A stretch of DNA of 39,830 nucleotides from a bacterium (GTDB taxonomy: Bacteria; Cyanobacteriota; Vampirovibrionia; Gastranaerophilales; Gastranaerophilaceae): positions 1-39,830 of the forward strand of contig JAGAJM010000026.1 of assembly GCA_017626055.1 (NCBI GenBank), read 5' to 3'. The notes under the pieces were generated by a model. That model was not told the origin of the DNA and did not search any database. It saw only the letters and a list, made by a program, of their open reading frames with translations. Made by a program: the position numbers and the translations under genes. Positions 9,319 through 17,388 of the stretch are shown here, piece after piece; the stretch's first letter is position 1, and every line of letters starts with the position of its first letter.

Positions 9319-10362
9319 TTATTTATTTTCTAATTTCTTATTATGTACAATTGATGAAATCAAAGCAGTTACAATAAAGAATAAACCAATTAAACCTGTA
9401 ACAACTTCTGGGATTTCTTTCACTGTTGAAATTAACATAATAATTGCTAACGCACCAATTGCCCAATGAGCGCCATGTTCAAGGTATAAGAATTTTGCTA
9501 AAGTTTTCTTTTCAACTAACATAATTGTCAACGAACGAACAAACATAGCACCAATCGCCAAACCAATTGTAATAATTAAAACATCATTACTTAAAGCAAA
9601 TGCACCCAACACACCATCTAAAGAAAATGATGCATCAATCAATTCTAAATAAATAAAACTAATTAAACCTGCCGATTTTGCACCTTGAGAAACAACTTGA
9701 GCGGCACGCATTTCCTCGTGTTTTTCTAAGAAATGAGAAACTCCATCAATAGCTAAAAATGTAATTATACCAGCAATACCAGAAAGAATTACTGATATTT
9801 TTTCACCAGCAGGGATGAAAGTTTGAACTGCAATTAACATCAATAATGAAATTATAATTTCAATACCTCTAATATGATCCATATGAGCAAGAGGTCTTTC
9901 TATAAACTTAATCCAATGAACTTCTTTTTCATGGTTAAAGAAGTAATTAAGAAATAACAATACCAAGAACATTCCGCCAAAAGTAACTATTGGCGCATGT
10001 GTTGCGTGTAAATATCCCGCATATTGCTGAGAATCGGTTAATGCAATCTTAGTAACTGTAATCATATCTAGGTTTGCAAAAATAGCAACAACTAGCACTG
10101 GAAACAAAAACCTCATACCAAACACCGCAATTGCAATACCCCAAGTTAAGAAACGATGACGCCATTTGTCTGACATCTTTTCTAATTTCATTGCATTTAC
10201 AACGGCATTATCAAAAGATAAACTTGTTTCTAATATAGCTAAAACAATGACAATAAATACCGCAGACCAACCAGAACCTGGTTCCACATGATTTCCCCAG
10301 AAGAACGCACTAATTACACCAATAATTGTAACTAGGTACGAACCTAAAAAATACTCTAACAT
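9319..10362 (-). CDS. DUF475 / TerC-like integral membrane protein
   Basis: A 347-aa protein with about nine hydrophobic segments. Two equivalent acidic motifs in membrane segments, LETSLSFDNAVVNA (~45) and ELIDASFSLDGVLGAFALSND (~240), are the signature of the TerC/DUF475 superfamily. Related proteins are tied to metal homeostasis, especially manganese export, and to tellurite resistance; the substrate of DUF475 members is not settled. The internal repeat suggests an inverted two-fold transporter fold. The ATG follows GAGGA. The nearest upstream gene on the strand is separated by a terminator, so it is transcribed alone; a TATAAT lies in the AT-rich leader at about 10390. Family assignment is confident, function is inferred. 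Confidence 0.92.
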   Translation of the reverse strand: MLEYFLGSYLVTIIGVISAFFWGNHVEPGSGWSAVFIVIVLAILETSLSFDNAVVNAMKLEKMSDKWRHRFLTWGIAIAVFGMRFLFPVLVVAIFANLDMITVTKIALTDSQQYAGYLHATHAPIVTFGGMFLVLLFLNYFFNHEKEVHWIKFIERPLAHMDHIRGIEIIISLLMLIAVQTFIPAGEKISVILSGIAGIITFLAIDGVSHFLEKHEEMRAAQVVSQGAKSAGLISFIYLELIDASFSLDGVLGAFALSNDVLIITIGLAIGAMFVRSLTIMLVEKKTLAKFLYLEHGAHWAIGALAIIMLISTVKEIPEVVTGLIGLFFIVTALISSIVHNKKLENK

Positions 10363-10435
10363 AAATTTTTCCTCATTCTCATATAATAAATTATATTATC
10401 AAAATAACTGTAAATAATAATCATTTAAAAGCATT

Positions 10436-10462
10436 AAAAAAGAGCCCTCTAACGAGAGCCCT
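10436..10462 (-). terminator. Terminator of the secreted-protein pair
   Basis: On the minus strand GGGCTCTC, GTTA, GAGGGCTC forms an 8-bp stem with two G-U pairs and a four-base loop, followed by TTTTTT. Confidence 0.8.
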
Positions 10463-10481
10463 TCAATAAAAACTTCGATTA

Positions 10482-10895
10482 TTAGTTCATATCACTAACA
10501 CTTGGAACATAATATTGGAAAGTATCTGGACCATTGTTAGGGAATACAAGATGGAATGGTTGGTTTTGTCTAATCAAACCAGCTTGACCTTTGAATACCG
10601 CAGGATATTCATTTTGGATAGGTAAACTTTCTTCGTGGTAGTTAACATAACTAACAGGAATAAATACAAAGCCACCATCTCTTGCTTGAACTTTACCTGT
10701 CACTTGGAAGCCTTGGAATAGCATTAAATCATAGTCCAATCTAGTGTTAGCGTTCATTTGAACGTGTAATACTTGAGGAGGATTAGCTGCATTAAAATCT
10801 TCCAACGCAGTTACTTGAACTGTTTTTGCTTCAGCAGATGCCATCATTGACAATGATAGAACAAAAGCTGTGAATAACATAAATAACTTTTTCAT
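10482..10895 (-). CDS. Secreted protein of unknown function, 137 aa
   Basis: The N-terminus MKKLFMLFTAFVLSLSMMAS-AEA is a clear Sec signal peptide with an AxA-type cleavage site. The mature part begins KTVQVTALEDFNAANP, closely matching the mature start of the upstream neighbour (QTIEVKALEDISTANP), so the two are paralogs or share an N-terminal export or targeting element. The remainder is mixed beta-like sequence with few charges and no cysteines. It starts seven bases after the stop of the upstream gene, and its ribosome site (AAGGAG) lies in that gene's last codons, so translation is probably coupled. It is probably periplasmic or surface-located. No known domain is recognised. Confidence 0.88.
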   Translation of the reverse strand: MKKLFMLFTAFVLSLSMMASAEAKTVQVTALEDFNAANPPQVLHVQMNANTRLDYDLMLFQGFQVTGKVQARDGGFVFIPVSYVNYHEESLPIQNEYPAVFKGQAGLIRQNQPFHLVFPNNGPDTFQYYVPSVSDMN

Positions 10896-10902
10896 TTGAG
10901 TT

Positions 10903-11571
10903 TTACTCCTTTTCTATTTCAATTGAATAATTTTGTCCTTGTACTGTTACTGGTTTTGAAGTTGGCTGCAAATTAGCATTTTGAACTTCTTGATCTATTT
11001 TCCCATAACTTGGAAATTTTAAGAAAAATACTTGACCAGCTTTAATTTCGATATCTTCCCCTTTTCTTGCATAAGAAAAAGGTGAAGCTTCATATGCAGA
11101 TGATACCGATGACTTAAACCTGTTACCATCTTGGTTTTTAACTGCACCTTCTACCGCAGCAACACCAAGAGAAAGTCCTGCTACAACGAAGTTACCTGCT
11201 GTCAAAACTGTATTCTTGGCTACCTGTTTTTTATCAACAGGTTCGGTATAAGAAGCCTTTATATTTGCTTTTATTTTACGAGTTTTACCTTCTGCATCTA
11301 TGTAAGTCTTAGGTTCAAATGCAAAATCAGCATCTCGTTTTAGTCTTTTTGGACTTACTACGTCAATCAAGTTGCCGTTTAAAACTGCACCTTCCCCTAC
11401 AAACTTATCTTTTTTAATTTCGACAGGTTGTAATAACTGTACCGACGTAGTTTTTGAAGGATTAGCTGTTGAAATATCTTCAAGAGCTTTTACTTCTATT
11501 GTCTGTGCATAAGCTGGGCTACACACTAGAATTGATAATAATAAAACAGAATATAAAAATTTTTGCTTCAT
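10903..11571 (-). CDS. Secreted protein of unknown function, 222 aa, paralogous N-terminus to its neighbour
   Basis: Start taken at ATG 11571, where MKQKFLYSVLLLSILVCSPAYA is a typical signal peptide and AAGGAA lies upstream; the frame is open to 11640 but that extension is not signal-like. The mature start QTIEVKALEDISTANP mirrors the downstream protein. Around residues 130-150 a small hydrophobic stretch (NFVVAGLSLGVAAVEGAV) could be a membrane or glycine-rich segment. The C-terminal part contains KAGQVFFLKFPSYGKI, similar in placement to LIRQNQPFHLVFPNNG in the neighbour, so similarity extends beyond the N-terminus. It lies 65 bp downstream of uvrA on the same strand. Probably an envelope protein; function not assigned. 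Confidence 0.88.
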   Translation of the reverse strand: MKQKFLYSVLLLSILVCSPAYAQTIEVKALEDISTANPSKTTSVQLLQPVEIKKDKFVGEGAVLNGNLIDVVSPKRLKRDADFAFEPKTYIDAEGKTRKIKANIKASYTEPVDKKQVAKNTVLTAGNFVVAGLSLGVAAVEGAVKNQDGNRFKSSVSSAYEASPFSYARKGEDIEIKAGQVFFLKFPSYGKIDQEVQNANLQPTSKPVTVQGQNYSIEIEKE

Positions 11572-11636
11572 AATAATTCCTTTTGACAAAAACATAATAA
11601 CAAAATTTTTCAGAAATATCAAATTTTCTTGAAATA

Positions 11637-14471
11637 TCAAGATTTTTCAAAGAATCTTGCTAAATATTTACCAGTATAAGATTCTTTACATTTCACAACT
11701 TCTTGTGGTGTACCTTGAGCAACAACTTGTCCTCCATCAACCCCACCTTCAGGACCCAAATCAATAATATGATCTGCAATTTTAATCAAATCAAGATTAT
11801 GCTCAATCATCAATATAGTATTACCTTGATCCGCAAGAGCGTGAAGAATTTTAGCTAACTTATCCAAATCAGCCCAATGCAACCCAACTGAAGGTTCATC
11901 GAGAAGATATAAAGTTTTACCAGTAGAACGTTTATTTAATTCTGATGCCAACTTTATTCTTTGAGCTTCCCCACCTGATAAAGTTGTAGCACTTTGCCCT
12001 AATTTCATATAATCAAGACCAACATCATTGAGCGTTTGCAACTTATTCTTAATTGATGGAATACTATCAAAAAATTCAAGAGCTTCCTTGACACTCATAT
12101 CGAGAACATCAGCAATCGTTTTACCTTTATATTTAACTTCTAAAGTTTCACGATTATAACGCTTCCCTTTACAGATATCACATTTCACATAAACATCCGA
12201 CAAGAAATTCATCTCGATTTTAACTAAACCATCCCCTTTACAAGCCTCACAACGACCACCTTTAACATTAAAGCTAAATCTACCAGGTTTATAACCTCGC
12301 ACTTTTGCTTCATTAGTCTTAGCATAAAGTTCTCTAATTGGAGTAAACACATCAGTATATGTCGCAGGGTTAGAACGAGGAGTTCTACCAATAGGAGATT
12401 GGTCAATATCGATAACTTTGTCAATATTTTCAAAGCCTAAAATATCTTCAACACCTTGCGGTTTTGGTTTATTTTTTCTAAGTTTATGTGCAGCAAATTC
12501 GTATAATAACTCTTGCATCAGTGTAGATTTACCAGAACCAGAAACACCTGTTAAAACAACAATTTTACCTAATGGAATATCAACATCTATATTTTTCAAA
12601 TTATTTAAGTGTGCATTTTTAACTTGTAAGAAGTTGCCATTTCCATCTCTTAATTTTGTTGGAATTGGGATAGACTTTTCGCCACTTAAGTATTTACCTG
12701 TAATAGATTTTGAAGCAGAAATTATATCTTCAACAGACCCTTGAGCAATAATTTCTCCGCCAGCAACACCTGCTTTTGGACCTATATCAACAAGGTAATC
12801 CGCATTTCTAATTGTATCCTCATCGTGTTCAACAACAATAAGAGTGTTACCCAAATTTCTCAATTTGAATAATGTTTTAATTAGCATATCATTATCTCGT
12901 TGGTGCAACCCTATGGATGGTTCATCCAAAACATAAAGTACACCACTTAACCCACTACCAATTTGAGAAGCCAAACGAATACGTTGCGATTCCCCACCAG
13001 ATAGAGTTCCAGCCATACGAGCCAAATCTAAATAATGCAAACCTACATCATTTAAGAATTTTAACCTTTCTCGAATTTCATCTAAGATTTGTTTTGCAAT
13101 TTTTAATTGATATTCACTTAACTCTAAATATAAATCTGTAATGAACGACAATTCTTCAGAAACAGACATTTTAGCAAATTCGTAAATATTTTTATCTTTA
13201 ATTTTAACAGCAAGAGGAAAAGGTTTTAACCTTGCTCCATTACAAGCTGGACATGGTTTTGCGTGCATAAATTTTTCAATCTCTTCACGCCAGTAGTCAC
13301 CATTAGCGTCATTATATCGTTTTTCCAAAAATGGAATAACACCAACAAAAGGTTGGATATTTGTTTGATAACGACTTGTTCCAAACTGTTTAACTCTAAT
13401 TTTTATAGATTCTTTTGTTCCGTAAAGAATAGCTTTTTGGTGTTCTTCAGGCAAATCTCCGAAAGGTTTGTCCATATCAATATTTAAAGCTGAGCAAACA
13501 GAACCTAACAAATCGTTATAATAACCAGTTGCAGTTCTTGTTGCCCAAGCATAAATTGCCCCCTCATTGATTGATTTTGTTTTATCAGGAACAATCAAGT
13601 CTGGATCGACAACAAAATCTGCCCCCAAGCCAGAACATCTTTCACACGCACCATATGGAGCATTAAATGAAAAAATTCTTGGTGTTAGTTCTTCAAAACT
13701 CAAATTACAATCTGGACACGCAAGTTTTTCTGAAAAAACTATTTCCTTATCACCAACAACATCAACAACTACAATCCCATCAGCCTTCTTCAGTGCAATT
13801 TGTACACTATCGGCAATTCTTGATATCGCAGATTCTTTTACAACAATTCTATCAACAACAACAGAAATATCATGTTTTTTAGTCTTAGCAAGTTCAATTT
13901 CATCTTCGTCTAGATTAAAAATTTCACCATCGATTTTCACACGAACAAAACCTTCTTGGCGTAGTTCTTCGAATAGGGATGAATATTCACCTTTTTTACC
14001 TCTTATGATTGGAGCTAAAATTTGAATTTTTGCACCTTCTCCAATCAATAGAATCTTGTTTACTATCTCGTCCAACGTTTGAGGTTTTATTTTTTTTCCA
14101 CAACTCGGACAATATGGAGTGCCCACTCTTGCATATAAGAGCCTTAAATAATCATAAATTTCAGTTATTGTCCCAACAGTAGAACGAGGGTTATTACTTT
14201 TAGATTTTTGATCGATTGAAATTGCAGGAGAAAGCCCATCTATATATTCAACATTAGGCTTATCTAACTGTCCCAAAAATTGTCTTGCATAAGTTGAAAG
14301 ACTTTCTACATAACGTCTTTGACCTTCCGCAAAAATTGTATCAAAAGCAAGGGATGATTTACCTGACCCTGAAACACCAGTAAATACAACCAATTCATTT
14401 TTTGGAAGCTCTAGCGATACATTTTTTAAATTGTGCTCTTTGGCACCTACGATTTTAATTTTGTCTGCCAT
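11637..14471 (-). CDS. uvrA: Excinuclease ABC subunit UvrA
   Basis: UvrA is the damage-sensing ATPase that loads UvrB in nucleotide excision repair. The protein is 944 aa from ATG 14471, the normal family size. It has two ABC modules, each with Walker A (GVSGSGKSS, then GVSGSGKST) and signature motifs (LSGGESQRIRLA and LSGGEAQRIKLA). It also has three CxxC-type zinc elements (CPSC, CPDC...CERC, CEAC...CDIC). The start at MADKIKIVGAKEHNLKN matches the family N-terminus; an upstream in-frame ATG at 14510 would add 13 atypical residues. No Shine-Dalgarno precedes the ATG, but a -35/-10 pair ends six bases before it (14506-14478), so the mRNA is probably leaderless. Confidence 0.97.
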   Translation of the reverse strand: MADKIKIVGAKEHNLKNVSLELPKNELVVFTGVSGSGKSSLAFDTIFAEGQRRYVESLSTYARQFLGQLDKPNVEYIDGLSPAISIDQKSKSNNPRSTVGTITEIYDYLRLLYARVGTPYCPSCGKKIKPQTLDEIVNKILLIGEGAKIQILAPIIRGKKGEYSSLFEELRQEGFVRVKIDGEIFNLDEDEIELAKTKKHDISVVVDRIVVKESAISRIADSVQIALKKADGIVVVDVVGDKEIVFSEKLACPDCNLSFEELTPRIFSFNAPYGACERCSGLGADFVVDPDLIVPDKTKSINEGAIYAWATRTATGYYNDLLGSVCSALNIDMDKPFGDLPEEHQKAILYGTKESIKIRVKQFGTSRYQTNIQPFVGVIPFLEKRYNDANGDYWREEIEKFMHAKPCPACNGARLKPFPLAVKIKDKNIYEFAKMSVSEELSFITDLYLELSEYQLKIAKQILDEIRERLKFLNDVGLHYLDLARMAGTLSGGESQRIRLASQIGSGLSGVLYVLDEPSIGLHQRDNDMLIKTLFKLRNLGNTLIVVEHDEDTIRNADYLVDIGPKAGVAGGEIIAQGSVEDIISASKSITGKYLSGEKSIPIPTKLRDGNGNFLQVKNAHLNNLKNIDVDIPLGKIVVLTGVSGSGKSTLMQELLYEFAAHKLRKNKPKPQGVEDILGFENIDKVIDIDQSPIGRTPRSNPATYTDVFTPIRELYAKTNEAKVRGYKPGRFSFNVKGGRCEACKGDGLVKIEMNFLSDVYVKCDICKGKRYNRETLEVKYKGKTIADVLDMSVKEALEFFDSIPSIKNKLQTLNDVGLDYMKLGQSATTLSGGEAQRIKLASELNKRSTGKTLYLLDEPSVGLHWADLDKLAKILHALADQGNTILMIEHNLDLIKIADHIIDLGPEGGVDGGQVVAQGTPQEVVKCKESYTGKYLARFFEKS

Positions 14472-14477
14472 AAGAAT

Positions 14478-14506
14478 ATTATGATACGAGTATAGATATT
14501 TTTCAA
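14478..14506 (-). promoter_or_regulatory. Promoter of uvrA, predicted leaderless start
   Basis: Minus strand: TTGAAA (14506-14501), 17-nt spacer, CATAAT (14483-14478), then six bases to the uvrA ATG, so the expected transcription start falls on or next to the A of ATG. Confidence 0.7.
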
Positions 14507-14522
14507 ACATTAGAAAAGTAAC

Positions 14523-14551
14523 TTTACAATATTCTAAAACAGTGTTATAAT
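14523..14551 (+). promoter_or_regulatory. Sigma-70-type promoter upstream of the 229-aa gene
   Basis: TTTACA (14523-14528), 17-nt spacer, TATAAT (14546-14551), with a ~70-nt leader before the ATG at 14625. Confidence 0.78.
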
Positions 14552-14624
14552 AACTGTATTCCAGACAATTGAGCCGAAAAATAATTGAGCAACAGATATT
14601 TCCTTGAGAAAGGAAAAATTTATT

Positions 14625-15314
14625 ATGGGAAAAAAATCAAAATACCCAAAATATGCAACAGGAAGCGTTGATATTAATGGGCAAAATGTTTCTAATGCTC
14701 AAAGAAACAAAAACAACACAGTAAGCAGTTCTTACACAATGAATGATACTGAAAAATCAATTTATGATGGAATTCAAAGCAATCTTTCAACATCATTACA
14801 AGATTTATTTTCAATATCAGATGAAAAACAAAAACAGTGGGACGAACAAATGAATTCGTACAAACAGAGCGGTATCCAAAACATTGAAGATATCTATACC
14901 CCAATGCAAACCGCATTAAAAAATGATATTGCATCAAGATTTGGCAATTTTGACAACTCAATATTTATGGATAATCTAAATAACATTGCCGACAACAAAG
15001 CTCAAGCCGTAGCAGACTTAAGTGAAGCTCTTCTTCAAAAACAAGATGAATTATACACAACTGAAATGGCTAACAGATTAAACTACATTTCATTATTGAG
15101 TAATCTAAATACAACAATGAATAACAATATGTTGAGCTATATGCAATTAGCAAACGCAAACTCTGCATCAGGTAATTCATACAATGCAAATGCTTACCAA
15201 GCTTCATTGTATAACCCATACGCAAATACATTAAATGCAATTGCTAATGTTGGACAAACTGCACTAAGTTTCGTTAACCCAGTTGCAGGAATAATGAAAA
15301 ACTTTAAATCGTAG
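14625..15314 (+). CDS. Protein of unknown function, 229 aa, Asn/Ala-rich
   Basis: Start taken at ATG 14625 (MGKKSKYPKYATGSVDINGQ), with AGAAAGGA ten bases upstream; the TTG at 14604 lies upstream of this site. There is no signal peptide. The middle is predicted helical and polar (for example LQDLFSISDEKQKQWDEQM), and the C-terminal third is rich in Asn, Ala, Ser and Tyr (LANANSASGNSYNANAYQAS), ending in a hydrophobic segment. The composition recalls structural or secreted proteins, including some phage virion proteins, but no phage genes surround it and I do not recognise a family. It has its own promoter (14523-14551) and a hairpin with a GAAA loop after the stop. Confidence 0.85.
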   Translation: MGKKSKYPKYATGSVDINGQNVSNAQRNKNNTVSSSYTMNDTEKSIYDGIQSNLSTSLQDLFSISDEKQKQWDEQMNSYKQSGIQNIEDIYTPMQTALKNDIASRFGNFDNSIFMDNLNNIADNKAQAVADLSEALLQKQDELYTTEMANRLNYISLLSNLNTTMNNNMLSYMQLANANSASGNSYNANAYQASLYNPYANTLNAIANVGQTALSFVNPVAGIMKNFKS

Positions 15315-15324
15315 AAAACTACGT

Positions 15325-15344
15325 GGGGATAGGAAACTATCCCC
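15325..15344 (+). terminator. Hairpin after the 229-aa gene
   Basis: Perfect 8-bp stem GGGGATAG/CTATCCCC with a GAAA tetraloop, followed by TTATATT. The stem is strong and the T tract poor. Confidence 0.65.
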
Positions 15345-15356
15345 TTATATTACGAA

Positions 15357-15414
15357 ATGTAACAAAAAATCATTATATATGCAATTCTATAAAGAGTATA
15401 TACTTTATATATAT
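15357..15414 (+). promoter_or_regulatory. Distant fourth copy of the conserved promoter block
   Basis: ATGTAA (15357-15362), 18 nt, GCAATTCT (15381-15388), 12 nt, TACTTTATATATAT (15401-15414). Both spacings and all three words match block 3 at 2359-2434 exactly, although the gene it precedes is unrelated. It ends 29 nt before the ATG at 15444. Confidence 0.75.
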
Positions 15415-15443
15415 AACATAGTATAAAATAAGAGGACTGAGTT

Positions 15444-16781
15444 ATGGTTAACATGTACGGCGCAGGCAAAGCATTTAACTTAAGGTATCAACAAAACAAT
15501 TACAGAATGATGCCTAGACCTGCTTTTCAACACGCACAACAAAAAGCAATGTTATTTGGATGTCACGGACATCATCATTGTGGACCTCAAAACGTAACAA
15601 TAAACCAAGGACCTCAAGGTTTTTGGGGCTTTATGTCAGGATTGTTCGGCGGTCTACTTGGCGGTGGAATGATGGGCGGTCTGTTTGGCGGCGGCATGAT
15701 GGGTGGATTATTTGGTCCATTTAACCAAATTGGTGGAATGGGCGGATATGGTATGGGCGTTCAGCAAAAACCTCAAGACCAAACTCAAGCTCAACAACTA
15801 CAAAACTTAAAAACATTATTCCCTGATTACAATATAGTATCAGAAGATGGTGGAAAATTCTCCACAATAAGTAAAAAAGATGGCAGCGTAATTTCTGGCA
15901 CATACGAAGAAATGAAAACTAAACTAGCTGCTGATAAGGGTCAGACTGCATCAACTGCTAGTACTGCATCTACTGCTAGCACTGCATCTACTGCTAGCAC
16001 TGCATCTACTGCTAGCACTGCATCTACTGCTAGTACTGCATCAACCGCTAGCACTGCATCTACTGCTAGTACTGCATCAACTGCTAGTACCGCATCAACT
16101 GCTAGTACTGCATCAACTACGACAACTACTGGAACTGGTGGTGGTTCTGGTTCACGCATTAACCTAGATGGTTGGTACAGATCTGATACAAAAACTGGCA
16201 ATGAAAACAAAAATCTACAATTAAGTCAATGTAAAACAGCTGGAGAAGTGATGGATAAAATAATTTCATCAGAAAACAAAATGGACTTCTTAGGCGCAGA
16301 AGATAAAGCTGACTTAGTAAAACAATTAATTGCTAAAAACCCAAGTGTATTCAACTCAGATGGTACAGTAAAAGCAAATGCAAACTGGGATAAACTAGAT
16401 TTACCAAGTATAAAATGGATACAAGATAGATATGTTTCAGAAAGAAGCAATAACGGAGCTCAAGTAACATACAAATCTAAAGTTTCAGGCTCAACAGTAA
16501 GCAACACATCACAAACTGCAGGAGCTCAACAGGCTAATAAAACAAAAGCCTACACCGCAACAATAACATTCGCAATCCACACTATGGGCTTCAACCAAGG
16601 TTCTGGTAAGGCAACATTTACAGACTCCGCAGGTAAAACACATACATTCACTGCAACAACAGGAGCTTCTTTAACAGCAACTAACGCAAGAAAAGATATT
16701 GCAGAACAAATTGCACAAAAAATCAAAGATGCAGGATTCACTAACGTAACATTGAACAACCCAAGTGGATATGAATTCTAA
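15444..16781 (+). CDS. Repeat-bearing protein of unknown function, 445 aa, with a (TAS)19 linker
   Basis: The layout is modular. Residues 1-60 include a Cys/His cluster GCHGHHHCG that could bind metal. A Gly/Met/Leu/Phe-rich stretch of 9-residue units follows (GGLFGGGMM, DNA repeats 15648-15716). Next come a short domain (~110-165), nineteen TAS tripeptides (DNA 15945-16115), a TTTTTGTGGGSGS hinge, a middle domain starting near LDGWYRSD, and a C-terminal Thr-rich domain (AYTATITFAIHTMGF onwards) of likely beta structure. Such Ser/Thr/Ala linkers usually tether extracellular domains and may be glycosylated, but no Sec signal is visible. AGAGGA lies seven bases before the ATG. Transcription is likely from the block at 15357-15414. 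Confidence 0.88.
   Translation: MVNMYGAGKAFNLRYQQNNYRMMPRPAFQHAQQKAMLFGCHGHHHCGPQNVTINQGPQGFWGFMSGLFGGLLGGGMMGGLFGGGMMGGLFGPFNQIGGMGGYGMGVQQKPQDQTQAQQLQNLKTLFPDYNIVSEDGGKFSTISKKDGSVISGTYEEMKTKLAADKGQTASTASTASTASTASTASTASTASTASTASTASTASTASTASTASTASTASTASTASTTTTTGTGGGSGSRINLDGWYRSDTKTGNENKNLQLSQCKTAGEVMDKIISSENKMDFLGAEDKADLVKQLIAKNPSVFNSDGTVKANANWDKLDLPSIKWIQDRYVSERSNNGAQVTYKSKVSGSTVSNTSQTAGAQQANKTKAYTATITFAIHTMGFNQGSGKATFTDSAGKTHTFTATTGASLTATNARKDIAEQIAQKIKDAGFTNVTLNNPSGYEF
15648..15716 (+). repeat. Imperfect 27-bp in-frame tandem repeat (Gly/Met-rich)
   Basis: Two units of 27 bp (15648-15674, 15675-15701) and a partial third encode GGLLGGGMM, GGLFGGGMM and GGLFG. Confidence 0.75.
15945..16115 (+). 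repeat. 18-bp tandem repeat encoding (TAS)19
   Basis: Nine full units of consensus ACTGCATCWACTGCTAGY plus half a unit. Variation is confined almost wholly to third codon positions, so length can change by whole codons without breaking the frame. Confidence 0.95.
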
Positions 16782-16805
16782 TAATAACAAATATATCTAA
16801 ATAGA

Positions 16806-16834
16806 AAAACCGAACTTTTAAAGTTCGGTTTTTT
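16806..16834 (+). terminator. Terminator after the repeat-bearing gene
   Basis: Long stem built on ACCGAACTTT/AAAGTTCGGT with flanking A and T tracts. Confidence 0.92.
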
Positions 16835-16884
16835 ATTTGTCGATGGGGTAAATATAAAAGTAGTAAGTCTGGCACTAGATGGGT

Positions 16885-16905
16885 AGGTCAGGCACTGCCT
16901 GACCT
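16885..16905. repeat. Perfect palindrome upstream of the 53-aa gene
   Basis: AGGTCAGGC (16885-16893), ACT, GCCTGACCT (16897-16905). There is no T tract, so it is not a standard terminator. A related word, GTCTGGCAC, lies just upstream (16867-16875). It could be an operator or a REP-like repeat copy. Confidence 0.6.
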
Positions 16906-16923
16906 AAAAGAAAGGAATTGCAC

Positions 16924-17085
16924 ATGGCAAAGATTTTGGAAGGAAAAAGAAGAATTATCAGATTATCAACAGACGATATTTTAAACATTGTAAGAGAATA
17001 TCAACAACTTACAAGAAAAAGTTGTTGTTACGATCACACACGAGAAATTCTAAACAAAAACCCAATCTACATCCCCGAGGGGTAA
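16924..17085 (+). CDS. Small protein of unknown function, 53 aa
   Basis: Encodes MAKILEGKRRIIRLSTDDIL followed by a second helical, charged half with a Cys-Cys pair (KSCCYDH) and an end of NPIYIPEG. AAAGGAA lies about seven bases before the ATG, giving a good ribosome site. Codon use and the alternating basic and hydrophobic pattern look like a real protein, but it is short and I recognise no family. It lies between the terminator at 16806-16834 and the repeat-rich stretch before obg; the palindrome at 16885-16905 lies in its leader and may control it (inference). Confidence 0.6.
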   Translation: MAKILEGKRRIIRLSTDDILNIVREYQQLTRKSCCYDHTREILNKNPIYIPEG

Positions 17086-17388
17086 ATGATAATTCTGAGA
17101 ATGAAAAAATCTTCCCTAGGGAGAGAAGATAATTTCTTTATGAGCTTTTGGCGAATTTAAAAGTTCAAGAAAGGGTTATCACTATAAATATAACAACATT
17201 TTCTTACCCCACTCCCAGTCCCATCCCAAAAGGGATGGCTATAATAAAAATCTATTGGGGGCAAAATATCCCGTGCGGCGAGCACCCCTTTGCATTTCCC
17301 TCTGTTCATAGTATTATCAAAGTAACAGAAAAAGAAAAAGGGATTGCGATGGACAAGTCCTCGCAATGACTAACAAAGGATTTATACT
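17086..17388. other. Repeat-rich intergenic stretch before obg
   Basis: About 300 bases with no convincing gene. It holds several hairpins: ATCTTC...GAAGAT around CCTAGG (17109-17131), CCATCCC-AAAA-GGGATGG (17221-17238), and a REP-like element, ATTGCGA...GGAC/GTCC...TCGCAAT (17343-17367). A TATAAT lies at 17240-17245 without a clear -35. GC content is locally higher than in the neighbours, as in a dispersed repeat. The obg ribosome site AAAGGA (17375-17380) closes the region. Confidence 0.6.
17343..17367. repeat. REP-like hairpin element
   Basis: Outer stem ATTGCGA/TCGCAAT and inner stem GGAC/GTCC with one bulged T. On the reverse strand it reads GTCATTGCGAGGA..., the form of a widespread dispersed intergenic palindrome. 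Confidence 0.55.

Noticed and set aside
13567..14025. 152-aa plus-strand open frame within uvrA
   Set aside because: Antisense of a well-conserved uvrA region, Ser/Thr-rich shadow composition and no ribosome site.
15945..16115. CRISPR array
   Set aside because: The 18-bp units are directly abutting, coding and have no spacers.
15941..16210. Minus-strand open frame with a DAVLAV repeat
   Set aside because: It is the antisense reading of the TAS repeat, with no ribosome site; the plus-strand frame has the codon-position bias of a real gene.
14625..16781. Prophage fragment
   Set aside because: The two unknown proteins recall structural proteins in composition, but no phage hallmark gene (terminase, portal, integrase) is present.
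17148..17369. Overlapping 70-75-aa open frames on both strands before obg
   Set aside because: They run through palindromes and a REP-like element; the proteins look non-biological.
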